This document shows positions 32,692-40,992 of a stretch of 64,000 bases of DNA, piece after piece. Source of the DNA: Ricordea florida (taxonomy: Eukaryota; Cnidaria; Anthozoa; Corallimorpharia; Ricordeidae). A program made the translations under genes and the position numbers. A model generated the notes under the pieces. That model had not been told where the DNA came from. It ran no database searches and saw nothing but the letters and a program-made list of their open reading frames with translations. How positions within the stretch are numbered: the stretch's first letter is position 1; the number at the start of each line of letters is the position of its first letter. The stretch lies in assembly GCA_949710005.1 (NCBI GenBank), contig OX453276.1, forward strand, positions 9,817,553-9,881,552. The letters run 5' to 3'.

Positions 32692-34257
32692 TTAACGAAA
32701 TAGGTACCAAGCTATTGCACCACCAACAACCATAAATACTATCAGATTTTTTTCATGTTCTGTTGGGTCAAAATTAGCGGATAGGGCGGTTCCATCTTCA
32801 TTTTTGTTTAGAGCTGTTGGTGTTGACTCTGTTTTAGTTTGTTGTTTTAGGCTATGCGGCAACTTTACTTTTGAAACACCTAAATTATGGCTTATCCCAA
32901 CCTCTTTTGTTTCAACATTTAATGCATTATTTACTCCAAAATTCATATCTTCAGTGGCTTTCATGAGTTTGTTATTATACCCGACCACGCTCTCCGTGTT
33001 TATGATCATATTACTTGGCATCAACCAAACACCCGGAGCAACAGCCAAATCAAGCCGTAATTTAGTTTTTTGCACAGATTGTTGGTAATTTTGAATAGAT
33101 TTAGAAATATCATTTTCTATAACAGAACTTTCAAATAAGGCTTTGAATTCTTGTTGTGTTTCTATTGCGCCGCCTCCTTTTCCATAAATTGGGTTTCTAG
33201 TATTAACTTGTGCTCCCAATATGCAGTAAACAAAAGCTTCAGCGGATCGATTTAATCTTCCAAGCCCCGCTTTGGTGAGACCATGCCCATCCATAGGAAT
33301 AAACCAAGCATATTTAAAATCACTAAATAGATCATTTCTAATAAACGAGATTTTATTTCCATCCCCATCTTTATATCCCTCATCAGAAAATTTATTTTGT
33401 CCGGGCCAAGTATTTGCATCATGATCATAATTTCTTACAATATATAAATTTTCATTCCCCCCTGAGCTGTAATAAATAAATTGATCTCCCAAACCATGAT
33501 TTCTTCCACCTTTCCACCTAAAATCAGCCAAAGGCCTCCCCGCTCCGCGGAAGTCAGAATTATTACTAACCCCAAATTCTTCGCACAATTTATTATATGC
33601 AACTTTATTATATGGGTTATTTTTTATCGAAAAAGGTTTTTCATCTGGTAAGGGTAGTTTCAATTCATACAATATCCTCCTTATTGTGAAATATATATGA
33701 AACTTTATAAAACTGCTAATTACTTTGGGATAATTTAGACTTTCAAAGAGACTTATACCGCAACCAGATGTAGCACACCAAACTGCAAAGTTAAGTTGTT
33801 GCGGCCAATGATTAAAATCTGGTTTATTCAACCATTTTTTGCATTCCTTTGCGGAATTAAATGTTACAACTTGTGAATTAAATATGTTTCTCATATTTGC
33901 AGTGAATTTCTTAGTATTTGAAACGTATATATCTAGAAATGTTAACGTTTTTGTTACATCAGGTGTAAAGTCATCAAAGTTAATAGCTGGTATAGGATAG
34001 CTTTGATTAGTCATGGTTAAACTCTTTGGGAAAGAACCAACTTTGGGTTTCTTTTCTAAGCCTAAATCTCCCCATAATAATGTTTTCAAATTAGTAGGAA
34101 GATCATCGGTCCAAGTTTTTCCAGTAGGATCATCATTTGACATAACTGTTGTTCCATTAACTTTCCATTTAATAAATCCACCATATGAATCATTCACAAA
34201 TGTAAATTTATCAAGATTAGCGTTTGGGTATCGGTTTTTGAAATCCTCAAATAACAT
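32692..34257 (-). CDS. E1 large conserved membrane-anchored protein, unknown
   Basis: 521 codons from ATG 34257, TCTAAAGAT at 34293-34285. It is globular with one C-terminal transmembrane helix (IVFMVVGGAIAWYLF) and a Lys/Thr-rich linker before it. The core QLNFAVWCATSGCGIS, the segment WPGQNKFSDEGYKDGDG and VWLMPSNMIINTES are almost identical in the E2 protein (50172-51686), so the fold is under strong constraint. E1 has an extra 10 residues (GC-rich insert at 33523-33552). Likely a virion or entry-related surface protein, by anchor and size; no family recognised. Confidence 0.75.
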   Translation of the reverse strand: MLFEDFKNRYPNANLDKFTFVNDSYGGFIKWKVNGTTVMSNDDPTGKTWTDDLPTNLKTLLWGDLGLEKKPKVGSFPKSLTMTNQSYPIPAINFDDFTPDVTKTLTFLDIYVSNTKKFTANMRNIFNSQVVTFNSAKECKKWLNKPDFNHWPQQLNFAVWCATSGCGISLFESLNYPKVISSFIKFHIYFTIRRILYELKLPLPDEKPFSIKNNPYNKVAYNKLCEEFGVSNNSDFRGAGRPLADFRWKGGRNHGLGDQFIYYSSGGNENLYIVRNYDHDANTWPGQNKFSDEGYKDGDGNKISFIRNDLFSDFKYAWFIPMDGHGLTKAGLGRLNRSAEAFVYCILGAQVNTRNPIYGKGGGAIETQQEFKALFESSVIENDISKSIQNYQQSVQKTKLRLDLAVAPGVWLMPSNMIINTESVVGYNNKLMKATEDMNFGVNNALNVETKEVGISHNLGVSKVKLPHSLKQQTKTESTPTALNKNEDGTALSANFDPTEHEKNLIVFMVVGGAIAWYLFR

Positions 34258-34284
34258 CTTATTCTTTATGTTTCAATTAATCTG

Positions 34285-34293
34285 ATCTTTAGA
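34285..34293 (-). promoter_or_regulatory. Late-type motif TCTAAAGAT, 521-codon gene
   Basis: TCTAAAGAT on the minus strand, 27 bases before ATG 34257. Confidence 0.55.
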
Positions 34294-34385
34294 TCTAGAA
34301 TAAGATGTAAAGTATTATCAATTAATTTCATTTCTAATACCCGCAAAACAATTGCAACCAACATCAGTTCTCTCGTATGAAATTT

Positions 34386-35015
34386 TTAATGTGTGGGACC
34401 GGTTAATTGTTTTAATAGATCTGCGCGAACTTCTCTCCTTATAATAGACATGTCGTAGTTTTTTTCTGCTTCTTTCCTAAATTTTTGTCGGATTTCTTGT
34501 TTTAGTTTTTGGAACTTTTTTAACTCTGCTAAAATTATGGAAAATTCTTGATCGGATATAACATTATCTTTCAAAGCTTTTGAAACCAAATCGTTAATGG
34601 TGTTTAATTTTGATATTGCAATTGCAGCGGTTTGTTCGTGTTTACTAACTTTATTTGAAAGTCTTTTTGATGCATAACCAAATCCAACCGATAATCCACC
34701 AAAAACTCCACCCACAACACCCAAAGGCAGCCCTACAATAGCACCAAAACCAGTAAGAGAAGTTCCAAGACCGCTTGCTGATAGAATAACTGAAATCAAA
34801 CCGCCACAAACACTTATTTTTGTAAATATTCCTCTAGCTCTATTGTATTTTTTCCTTACATCTTCGTAATGATTAATTTCTCTCTCAAGATTTTGTAATA
34901 CTTCGCTTGATTTTTGTAGTCTGAAATTAATCACCTGATCGGCTCGAAGGGTCTCCCCGCTATGCGGATCAGCATTATTAGGTAGTTGAGGATAAATTTT
35001 ATTGTAGTCATCCAT
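34386..35015 (-). CDS. E1 Gly-rich hydrophobic coiled-coil protein
   Basis: 209 codons, ATG 35015, TCTAAAGAT at 35049-35041. It has an N-terminal coiled coil (LQKSSEVLQNLEREI), then about 45 hydrophobic Gly-rich residues with repeated small-residue motifs (GAIVGLPLGVVGGVFGGL) consistent with membrane insertion, then a second helical region ending in a basic tail. E2 orthologue: 51783-52403. E1 differs near residues 14-24, where its DNA is GC-rich. Such a layout suits a membrane-remodelling or inner-virion protein; function unknown. Confidence 0.7.
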   Translation of the reverse strand: MDDYNKIYPQLPNNADPHSGETLRADQVINFRLQKSSEVLQNLEREINHYEDVRKKYNRARGIFTKISVCGGLISVILSASGLGTSLTGFGAIVGLPLGVVGGVFGGLSVGFGYASKRLSNKVSKHEQTAAIAISKLNTINDLVSKALKDNVISDQEFSIILAELKKFQKLKQEIRQKFRKEAEKNYDMSIIRREVRADLLKQLTGPTH

Positions 35016-35040
35016 ATTGTATTTTACTGATCACCGTGAT

Positions 35041-35049
35041 ATCTTTAGA
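35041..35049 (-). promoter_or_regulatory. Late-type motif TCTAAAGAT, Gly-rich gene
   Basis: TCTAAAGAT on the minus strand, 25 bases before ATG 35015. Confidence 0.55.
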
Positions 35050-35050
35050 T

Positions 35051-36277
35051 CTACTTTCTCTTCTTTTTTATACTTTCCACAAAATATAGAACCACAGCCA
35101 TTATCAAAAGCCAAGCATTTTCGCCTAAAAATCCAATAACCTGACCAGCTGTTTTGAATAGAAAGCTAACTATTGCGCCAATCATCCCCGGTAATATTTC
35201 ACCCAGTTTTTTACCAAGAGCTTTCAATCCATTTCCAACACCTTTTCCTAAAGTAGATAGACCTTTAGAAAGATTAGAAACTATAACTCCAATGATTACA
35301 CCAACAGCACTCACAACAGCAAATACTGTAAACCCATACTTTTTGAATATATACTTTAACCTCTCTCTTAATGGAAGATTTTTAATTATTTCTTCTTTTC
35401 GACTATCTATAGCTGATAATTGTTCTTCGATTGAAATTTTTTTATTTCTAATTTGTTCTCTTAATTTATCAACCTCAGATTTTAATCGTTCATTGCTTTG
35501 TTATAATTTTGTTAAATTTGATTTTCCCTTCTTATATTTGTCTATTTCTTCTTTGTATAATTTTGTTTCATCCAAAAGTTTCTCACCTTGTATTTTTAAT
35601 TCTATATTCTGTTTAACGGTTTCATCAAAAAGACTTTTATTCTCAGCTTTTTCTACCTGTTGTTTCTCAATGAATTGACGTAGTTCTTTTTCTCTTTCTT
35701 CATATCGGCTAATCTCCTGCGGATATACGTCTGCGGTTGCTTTCAATCCTTGCAATGCATTATCTAATTCTTTAATTTTTTCATTGGCTTTTTTCAATTC
35801 TGACTCGGTATTATTATATTTTTCCAACATTGTTTCATAATCAGAACCTAGTGCTTTTCTCATTGTTTTTGGTAAATCTTCAAGCTTAAGATTTCCATCT
35901 TTATCAACCACTGTATGTGGTGCAGAATTACTCCTATTACTAAATTCTGCGATTAAACTGCCATCTTCTCCAAATGTTACATTAAATGTCCCATCATCAG
36001 GATTGTAATTTGGTAAATAACGTTTTAGTTCTTGCCCCGCTTCTCGCCTTCTGTCATATTCCTCATCTCTTTCTCTTAAAACATCACCTAGATTCCTTTG
36101 TTCAGAAGGTATATCCCATGTAGATCTGTATATAGATTTATTATATTCATTGTAACCAGCATAATCTCTTTCAATAGAGGTTGATGTGTTTGGACTTTGA
36201 TAAAATGTATTATCTTCATCATTATCATCGTTATCAGATCCTTTTGGCAAATCTTCTAATGGTATTTCTTCATCCAT
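35051..36277 (-). pseudogene. E1 coiled-coil membrane protein, one nonsense codon
   Basis: ATG 36277, TCTAAAGAT at 36309-36301. An acidic N-terminus (DLPKGSDNDDNDEDN), a long coiled coil from about residue 150, and two hydrophobic segments near the C-terminus (VIIGVIVSNL; AWLLIMAVVLYFV) before a basic tail. A TAA at 35501-35503 (codon 259) interrupts the frame, which is otherwise open on both sides to 35051. The E2 orthologue (52442-53659) is one uninterrupted 405-codon gene. The membrane anchors would be lost from E1 unless the stop is read through. Probable virion membrane or scaffold protein, by inference. Confidence 0.75.
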
Positions 36278-36300
36278 GATTTTTTACTCATCAGTAAGAA

Positions 36301-36309
36301 ATCTTTAGA
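36301..36309 (-). promoter_or_regulatory. Late-type motif TCTAAAGAT, coiled-coil gene
   Basis: TCTAAAGAT followed by TTCTTACTGATGAGTAAAA on the minus strand, 23 bases before ATG 36277. The same extended sequence precedes the gene at 36938. Confidence 0.6.
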
Positions 36310-36316
36310 CCTCAAA

Positions 36317-36709
36317 CTACAAAAATTTACTAACTGTGTACCCCAGCGCCAACATTCCTCCACCCACATATAACATTTCTCCAGTCTTTTGATTATCGCT
36401 TGGTTTGTAATAATCAGTGAATTTTGGCTCGTGCAATTGGCTATATAATTCAAAAGCTTCATTTGTTTTTGAAATATTTTTTGATGCTTGATATTTTTCA
36501 TCTTTTTGTTGCATTTTCCAATCAATTAGTTTCTGTCTTTTTTCCTGATATTCAGCATAATCTCTTTGATATTTTTCCATTGCTTTATCGTGTCGTATTT
36601 TTTCTGTATCGGTTTTATCTCCTGATAGATATTTTGCAAGATATGATCCGCCAACAAATGTTGTTGCATTCAAAATAGCTCCTCCAACCAGCATTGCTAT
36701 TGTTGCCAT
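36317..36709 (-). CDS. E1 small membrane protein, two hydrophobic ends
   Basis: 130 codons from ATG 36709. Hydrophobic N-terminus (MLVGGAILNATTFVGG), central charged helix rich in Lys, Gln and Asp, and hydrophobic C-terminus (VGGGMLALGYTVSKFL). No promoter motif of its own; it starts 10 bases after the stop of the 72-codon gene, suggesting joint transcription. In E2 the same pair overlaps as TAATG. Function unknown, probably virion membrane. Confidence 0.7.
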   Translation of the reverse strand: MATIAMLVGGAILNATTFVGGSYLAKYLSGDKTDTEKIRHDKAMEKYQRDYAEYQEKRQKLIDWKMQQKDEKYQASKNISKTNEAFELYSQLHEPKFTDYYKPSDNQKTGEMLYVGGGMLALGYTVSKFL

Positions 36710-36719
36710 TTTTTATTCC

Positions 36720-36938
36720 TTAATTTGGTAAGATCTTTTGATCCTCTAAATATGTTTTTAGATACATACTACCAGACAATACAACCACCCATTTTGCATA
36801 ATTTGTAATACTTGAGGATGGGTCGTTCAAAAATGATTCTTTCATTACCTTTTTAGCTACATACCCAACTCCCGATGCTAATCCAATAAGAACCGCAGAA
36901 TCAGTAACAGTTTTCACAAGTTTGTTTTCGTTTGACAT
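36720..36938 (-). CDS. E1 72-codon membrane protein
   Basis: ATG 36938 with TCTAAAGAT at 36970-36962. Two hydrophobic stretches (SAVLIGLASGVGYVAKKV; WVVVLSGSMYLKTYL) separated by a polar turn. Nearly identical in length and sequence pattern to 54455-54673 in E2. First gene of a two-gene unit with the 130-codon protein. Function unknown. Confidence 0.7.
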   Translation of the reverse strand: MSNENKLVKTVTDSAVLIGLASGVGYVAKKVMKESFLNDPSSSITNYAKWVVVLSGSMYLKTYLEDQKILPN

Positions 36939-36961
36939 GATTTTTTACTCATCAGTAAGAA

Positions 36962-36970
36962 ATCTTTAGA
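36962..36970 (-). promoter_or_regulatory. Late-type motif TCTAAAGAT, 72-codon gene
   Basis: TCTAAAGAT on the minus strand, 23 bases before ATG 36938. Confidence 0.6.
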
Positions 36971-37000
36971 TTACTTTAGATTCTTCCCTTCAGTCAGTAA

Positions 37001-37423
37001 TTATTCCATTCCTAAAGATTTTGGAGTTAGAGACAATGGAATTTTTGAAAGTTGGGGTATTTGCGGAACTTGCGATAAATCTGGTATCCTATTTTTATAT
37101 TCAGTGTATCCATCTCTAGCTTTTTCCCGATATCTCATAAAAAGATCAAATGATGTAAACCCTAATCCAACAACAGATAAAACAGTAGTAAAAGATAACT
37201 CTGGTAACCATGATTTTGATTCAATATATGTATTTTCATTTTGATCTTCTTCCTGTTTCATTTTTTGCTCCCTAGCTAATGCTTCTTTCGCTTTTTTATT
37301 ATATTCCGCCAATTTCTTTCCAGCCGCAACCTTTTTAGGGTCTTTTTCCCGTTTTTTGGTATCTTTATTTTCAGGTGCGGGATCAGCAGTAATTTGCTCA
37401 ACTTGTTCATTTTGATCAGACAT
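37001..37423 (-). CDS. E1 Lys-rich single-span membrane protein
   Basis: 140 codons from ATG 37423 (preferred over a non-ATG upstream start at 37438); TCTAAAGAT at 37451-37443. Residues 1-60 are Lys/Glu/Ala-rich (KREKDPKKVAAGKKLAEYNK), like nucleic-acid-binding tails. One hydrophobic span near residue 80 (FTTVLSVVGLGFTSFDLF) and a Pro-rich end (LSQVPQIPQLSKIPL) follow. It could link the genome to a membrane or capsid; this is inference. E2 orthologue: 54712-55155. Confidence 0.7.
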   Translation of the reverse strand: MSDQNEQVEQITADPAPENKDTKKREKDPKKVAAGKKLAEYNKKAKEALAREQKMKQEEDQNENTYIESKSWLPELSFTTVLSVVGLGFTSFDLFMRYREKARDGYTEYKNRIPDLSQVPQIPQLSKIPLSLTPKSLGME

Positions 37424-37442
37424 TATTTTACATATCATTAAG

Positions 37443-37451
37443 AAATCTTTA
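37443..37451 (-). promoter_or_regulatory. Late-type motif TCTAAAGAT, Lys-rich gene
   Basis: TCTAAAGAT on the minus strand, 19 bases before ATG 37423. Confidence 0.6.
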
Positions 37452-37491
37452 GACCACTTAGGATTGATATGTAAATAAAATAATAGTATGC

Positions 37492-38046
37492 TTAGTAAAC
37501 AGTATCAGTACCGTTAGCATCTTGCTTAGTAGTTTGCTCAGTTGTATTTGAAATCTCTTGTGTTTTTTGCTCAGTTGTACTTGTAAATTGTTGATTTTTG
37601 TTGAATTTAACGTGTTTAGCAACCTGAAATAGCCCGCTAGCAAGCGCTGCCAATCTCCCCGCTTTCAATGCTAATAGCCCTACAATGTTTGTCAGTTCGC
37701 GATTGACCAAATCATCATTCTTCAAATCATCGCATAGAGCTTTTATATCATCTACCGGAACCATGTAAGAAATAACTTTAGAAATTAATTGAAGAGATGA
37801 ATCTACTAACCCACCATTTATTTTCTTGCCCAATACTGCTTGGTATCGATTATAATATTTTTCAACATCTTTCGTCGATAGTTTTTTTATATCACCCAGA
37901 CTCATATCAACGCCTAAATATTCTTTTGTAGTTCCTAGAGCTGCGAGAATAGCTAGTGATTCTTGTTTGATTTCAAGATCCTCACTTTGGTTGATATCAT
38001 TTTTTAACTCAGTTTTTTCTTCAATGTAATCTTCAATATTGGCCAT
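37492..38046 (-). CDS. E1 helical virion-cluster protein, unknown
   Basis: 184 codons from ATG 38046, five bases after the ATPase stop; the longer open frame upstream lacks ATG. Mostly helical and acidic at the start, with a conserved block TTKEYLGVDMSLGDIKKLS and a small-residue helix (LLALKAGRLAALASGLFQV), ending in a Thr/Gln-rich tail. No domain recognised. Its position directly after the ATPase in both elements suggests co-expression with packaging or capsid genes. Confidence 0.7.
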   Translation of the reverse strand: MANIEDYIEEKTELKNDINQSEDLEIKQESLAILAALGTTKEYLGVDMSLGDIKKLSTKDVEKYYNRYQAVLGKKINGGLVDSSLQLISKVISYMVPVDDIKALCDDLKNDDLVNRELTNIVGLLALKAGRLAALASGLFQVAKHVKFNKNQQFTSTTEQKTQEISNTTEQTTKQDANGTDTVY

Positions 38047-38051
38047 CTTTG

Positions 38052-38678
38052 TTAAATCACTTCGGGAATCTCTAAATAGCAATTAAATGGGTGGCGCAAA
38101 GATAAACACAGTCTAGAATATTTTTCAGTTTTCAGGAGTTGAACAAACTTTTTACCTAATTCATAATCCAAATCGCCGCCGTAATCCTCGAAAAACATTT
38201 TCATACCTTTCTGAGATGGGTTATGAAAAGTAACAACACAAGCCACATTTTCCCGGAATGGTTTTGCTATCGACGTTAATTGTTGAGTTAGAACCCACAT
38301 TGATAATCCGTGATGCCTGCCAGAGAATGCTAAATCTATAAACTTGTTCGATCTTTTCTTCAGATCAGTGGATACAGCGCAATCATCTAAAATTATTAAT
38401 GTATTTGTTCCGGAGAATAAAGTTTGGCAATCATTTAACAATTCATTAATCTCATCTACATTACTTGCATCAGGTGATAATACAAAGAATCTCTTGTCTC
38501 CGCGCGCAAAATTATGATATGTTTTATTTTTAGAATAAGTTGGACATATTAAAACAATGTATTCAAAAACTTTTCTAAATGAGCCGCGAAGTTGATCTAT
38601 TATGTACTTTGTTTTACCACAATTTGTTGGTCCAGTTATTATACAATGAAAGGGAATTTTATCTCTCAATTCTTCCAT
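38052..38678 (-). CDS. E1 A32-like genome-packaging ATPase
   Basis: 208 codons from ATG 38678; a TCTAAAAAA variant of the promoter motif lies at 38708-38700. Walker A GPTNCGKT at residues 16-23, Walker B LIILDDC near 93-99, followed by the conserved block KFIDLAFSGRHHGLSMWVLTQQ (residue Gln as sensor), typical of FtsK/HerA-group packaging ATPases of Polintons and large DNA viruses. It would pump genome DNA into preformed capsids. Length is usual for the family. E2 orthologue: 55747-56373, very similar. Confidence 0.9.
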   Translation of the reverse strand: MEELRDKIPFHCIITGPTNCGKTKYIIDQLRGSFRKVFEYIVLICPTYSKNKTYHNFARGDKRFFVLSPDASNVDEINELLNDCQTLFSGTNTLIILDDCAVSTDLKKRSNKFIDLAFSGRHHGLSMWVLTQQLTSIAKPFRENVACVVTFHNPSQKGMKMFFEDYGGDLDYELGKKFVQLLKTEKYSRLCLSLRHPFNCYLEIPEVI

Positions 38679-38710
38679 AATTTGTATAATAACTAAAGTT
38701 TTTTTAGATC

Positions 38711-39952
38711 TCAGTACTTTATGGATTGCAAACCTGAATTCATTATTTCCATCACTGCATCAGCAACAACAAACATATAACAAGTCATAATGCCAGATCC
38801 ACTAAGTTTTCTTTTAATTTCTATTTTTACACCATCTTGCGTGTTGTTTAATGGTAGACCGCAACCATGAATGTTATTATCGGGGTGAGTTCTCAAATCT
38901 AACCACAGAGCAAACTTATTACCATAAAAATCCTTTTCCTTTACTGACCATCGAGAAGAATCACTGAAACGTTTCTTTATTGACTCCCAAAGATCTGACG
39001 GCACCATTCCCTTTGAGTAAAAACGATTTGGAACACCATTAACATCGATATTTATTGAGGTTATGCCTGGATTGAAAAAATTCTCAGAATCTCGCGCTCC
39101 TCCACCATATGGTAATGTAAACAAAAATAATATACCCGTAATTGTCCTTCTCGGAAGATTAATATGTTGATTTATTACGCTGTCTGTAGGTCTGGATATG
39201 GTGAAAGTTTTGTGTAGAGTGACATTTTCATAAAAGAATCCCCTACCAACCAGATAAGTTTCCTGTGTCTCACGAGCTAAGTATTCGTTTGATATACAAG
39301 AATATTCCAACTCAAGGTTTGTGATTTTATAAGTTGGTGCTTTGGTTGTATCAGAATAAACAACAATATCATGAACTGGAGCAAGAGTAATTTCAAAGAT
39401 TAGTTGATGATCTAACGCTTTTGGATAGAAAGTTCCATGATCATTTAGAATAGGATGATTTAGTGAGATATGGTACTTGGTGTTGTGTACTACTGCAAGA
39501 GCTACTTCCTTTGCATTTGTGTCAACCTTATCACCTGCATTTGTTCTGAGCTTCCTCATGTTTTCAGAAGAAATACCTTGTCTTAATCTATCCTCCCGTT
39601 CTTCATCTGTTAAGAATAAGTCATGGTATGTTTGAAATAGATCATATCTTTGAGTATCCTGTAATGTTTCACCTCCAAAAAGAACCCTAAGCCTTGATAC
39701 AATATTACTTCCTACATTATTCACAAGGGTGGTATCTTCATGACCATCAACAGTCAAGTTAAATACTAGGTATACACTTCCTGGTACAATCACTAAATTT
39801 TCAGAAAGTTTAGGAATATTTATATATAATGTTTCTCCGGGATTGGCTGATGATGGGTTTAGTGTAATTCTATTCAATGTTGATTCCGCTTTCAAACCTC
39901 GTGGTACTCTCGGAATCCTGTTTGGGTTAATTTTTTCAGATACGGCTGTCAT
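38711..39952 (-). CDS. E1 major capsid protein, double jelly roll-like
   Basis: 413 codons, ATG 39952, motif TTTAAAGAT at 39985-39977. Pattern of the double-jelly-roll fold: VYLVFNLTV strand, VLFGGETLQDT, then NHPILNDHGTFYPKAL between the rolls, LELEYSCISNEYLARE, INLPRRTITGILFLF, VNGVPNRFYSKGM and a final hydrophobic strand before MEIMNSGLQ. These correspond in order to recognisable blocks of major capsid proteins of nucleocytoplasmic viruses and Polintons. It would form the capsid trimers. E2 orthologue 56408-57649 has identical length. Assigned by pattern; structure prediction would decide. Confidence 0.7.
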   Translation of the reverse strand: MTAVSEKINPNRIPRVPRGLKAESTLNRITLNPSSANPGETLYINIPKLSENLVIVPGSVYLVFNLTVDGHEDTTLVNNVGSNIVSRLRVLFGGETLQDTQRYDLFQTYHDLFLTDEEREDRLRQGISSENMRKLRTNAGDKVDTNAKEVALAVVHNTKYHISLNHPILNDHGTFYPKALDHQLIFEITLAPVHDIVVYSDTTKAPTYKITNLELEYSCISNEYLARETQETYLVGRGFFYENVTLHKTFTISRPTDSVINQHINLPRRTITGILFLFTLPYGGGARDSENFFNPGITSINIDVNGVPNRFYSKGMVPSDLWESIKKRFSDSSRWSVKEKDFYGNKFALWLDLRTHPDNNIHGCGLPLNNTQDGVKIEIKRKLSGSGIMTCYMFVVADAVMEIMNSGLQSIKY

Positions 39953-39976
39953 ATTTATTTAAGGAAGGGTGGATTA

Positions 39977-39985
39977 ATCTTTAAA
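39977..39985 (-). promoter_or_regulatory. Motif TTTAAAGAT between capsid and integrase
   Basis: Minus-strand TTTAAAGAT, 24 bases before the capsid ATG. Its last base overlaps the first base of the integrase ATG (39985), so only 32 bases separate the two divergent genes and both must share this control region. Confidence 0.5.
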
Positions 39986-40992
39986 TGAGTTCTACCTTAT
40001 CAAAAAATTTCAGTAGGATATATTATTCAACTGTTGGATATTGGAAAGGATATTCTGCAATTTCTAAATTATCTGAGAGGGTGAAAGTAAGTGAAAATGT
40101 GGCTAAACAATGGCTTCAGAAACAAGCAATATGGCAAATCTATCTTCCAGCTCCAAAATATATACCTAGACCGCACTGGACTGTGGATAAACCGAATCAG
40201 ATTCACCAGGCAGATTTATTATTTTTACCTCATGATAGAGTTGGAAGAAAAACATATAAATATGCATTAGTTGTGGTTGATGTGGCTTCGAGATATAAAG
40301 ATGCTGAACCATTAACCTCAAAAGAAAGTAGGGAAATTTCAAATGCTTTTGAGAAAATATATTCAAGAAAATTAAAATTCCCTAAAACATTAATGGTTGA
40401 TCCTGGGAAAGAATTTATGGGCGACGTTTCAAAACTTATGAATTATCATAATGTTAGAATACAGAGAAGTGAAGCTGGTAATCATAGAGCTCAAGCATTT
40501 GTAGAAAACGCAAACAGAATATTGGGAGAACGATTATTTAGTCACCAATATGCGCAAGAAATGGTTAGTGATGGGGGCTCTGCCCGATCAAGAGTAAGGG
40601 GGAAACGATTACCACATATTTTGAAAACTTTGAATAATACACCAACAAGAATAACTGGTAAAGAACCCGTAAAAGCTATAAAACTGAAAGAGGTTGATAT
40701 TGAAACTAAAAATTATCAGCGAGTTGTTGGACTTGATGAGGATAGATTGCCTCCAGAGGTTAAAGTTAGATACTTGTTATCTCCAGGAGAACTTGAAGGT
40801 GGAGAAAAAAGACGAGCTACTGATCCCATTTGGAGTATAAAAGTTTATGATATTTCTAGAAGTGCGATTTCACCTAATCAACCAGTTTTATATTATTTAA
40901 TAAACGGACCAAAACGAGGATTTGTTAGAGAAGAATTACAAGTTATACCTTATGATACTGAGTTACCTCCTAATTCTGTTTTGACAAAATAA
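39985..40992 (+). CDS. E1 retroviral-type integrase
   Basis: 335 codons. N-terminal helical region (YWKGYSAISKLSERVKVS), then an rve core with Asp in HQADLLF (about residue 75), Asp in LMVDPGKEF (about 139) and Glu in AFVENANR (about 174), giving a D,D-about-35-E catalytic triad. C-terminal SH3-like region (DPIWSIKVYDI...RGFVREELQVIP). It would insert the element and create short target duplications. The 3' end overlaps the convergent polymerase gene by 43 bases, as in E2. E1 carries a 9-base in-frame GC-rich insert at 40573-40581. Confidence 0.9.
   Translation: MSSTLSKNFSRIYYSTVGYWKGYSAISKLSERVKVSENVAKQWLQKQAIWQIYLPAPKYIPRPHWTVDKPNQIHQADLLFLPHDRVGRKTYKYALVVVDVASRYKDAEPLTSKESREISNAFEKIYSRKLKFPKTLMVDPGKEFMGDVSKLMNYHNVRIQRSEAGNHRAQAFVENANRILGERLFSHQYAQEMVSDGGSARSRVRGKRLPHILKTLNNTPTRITGKEPVKAIKLKEVDIETKNYQRVVGLDEDRLPPEVKVRYLLSPGELEGGEKRRATDPIWSIKVYDISRSAISPNQPVLYYLINGPKRGFVREELQVIPYDTELPPNSVLTK

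Noticed and set aside
37458-37643. Additional minus-strand frame within the helical protein gene
   Set aside because: Overlaps the conserved 184-codon gene in another frame with no E2 counterpart.
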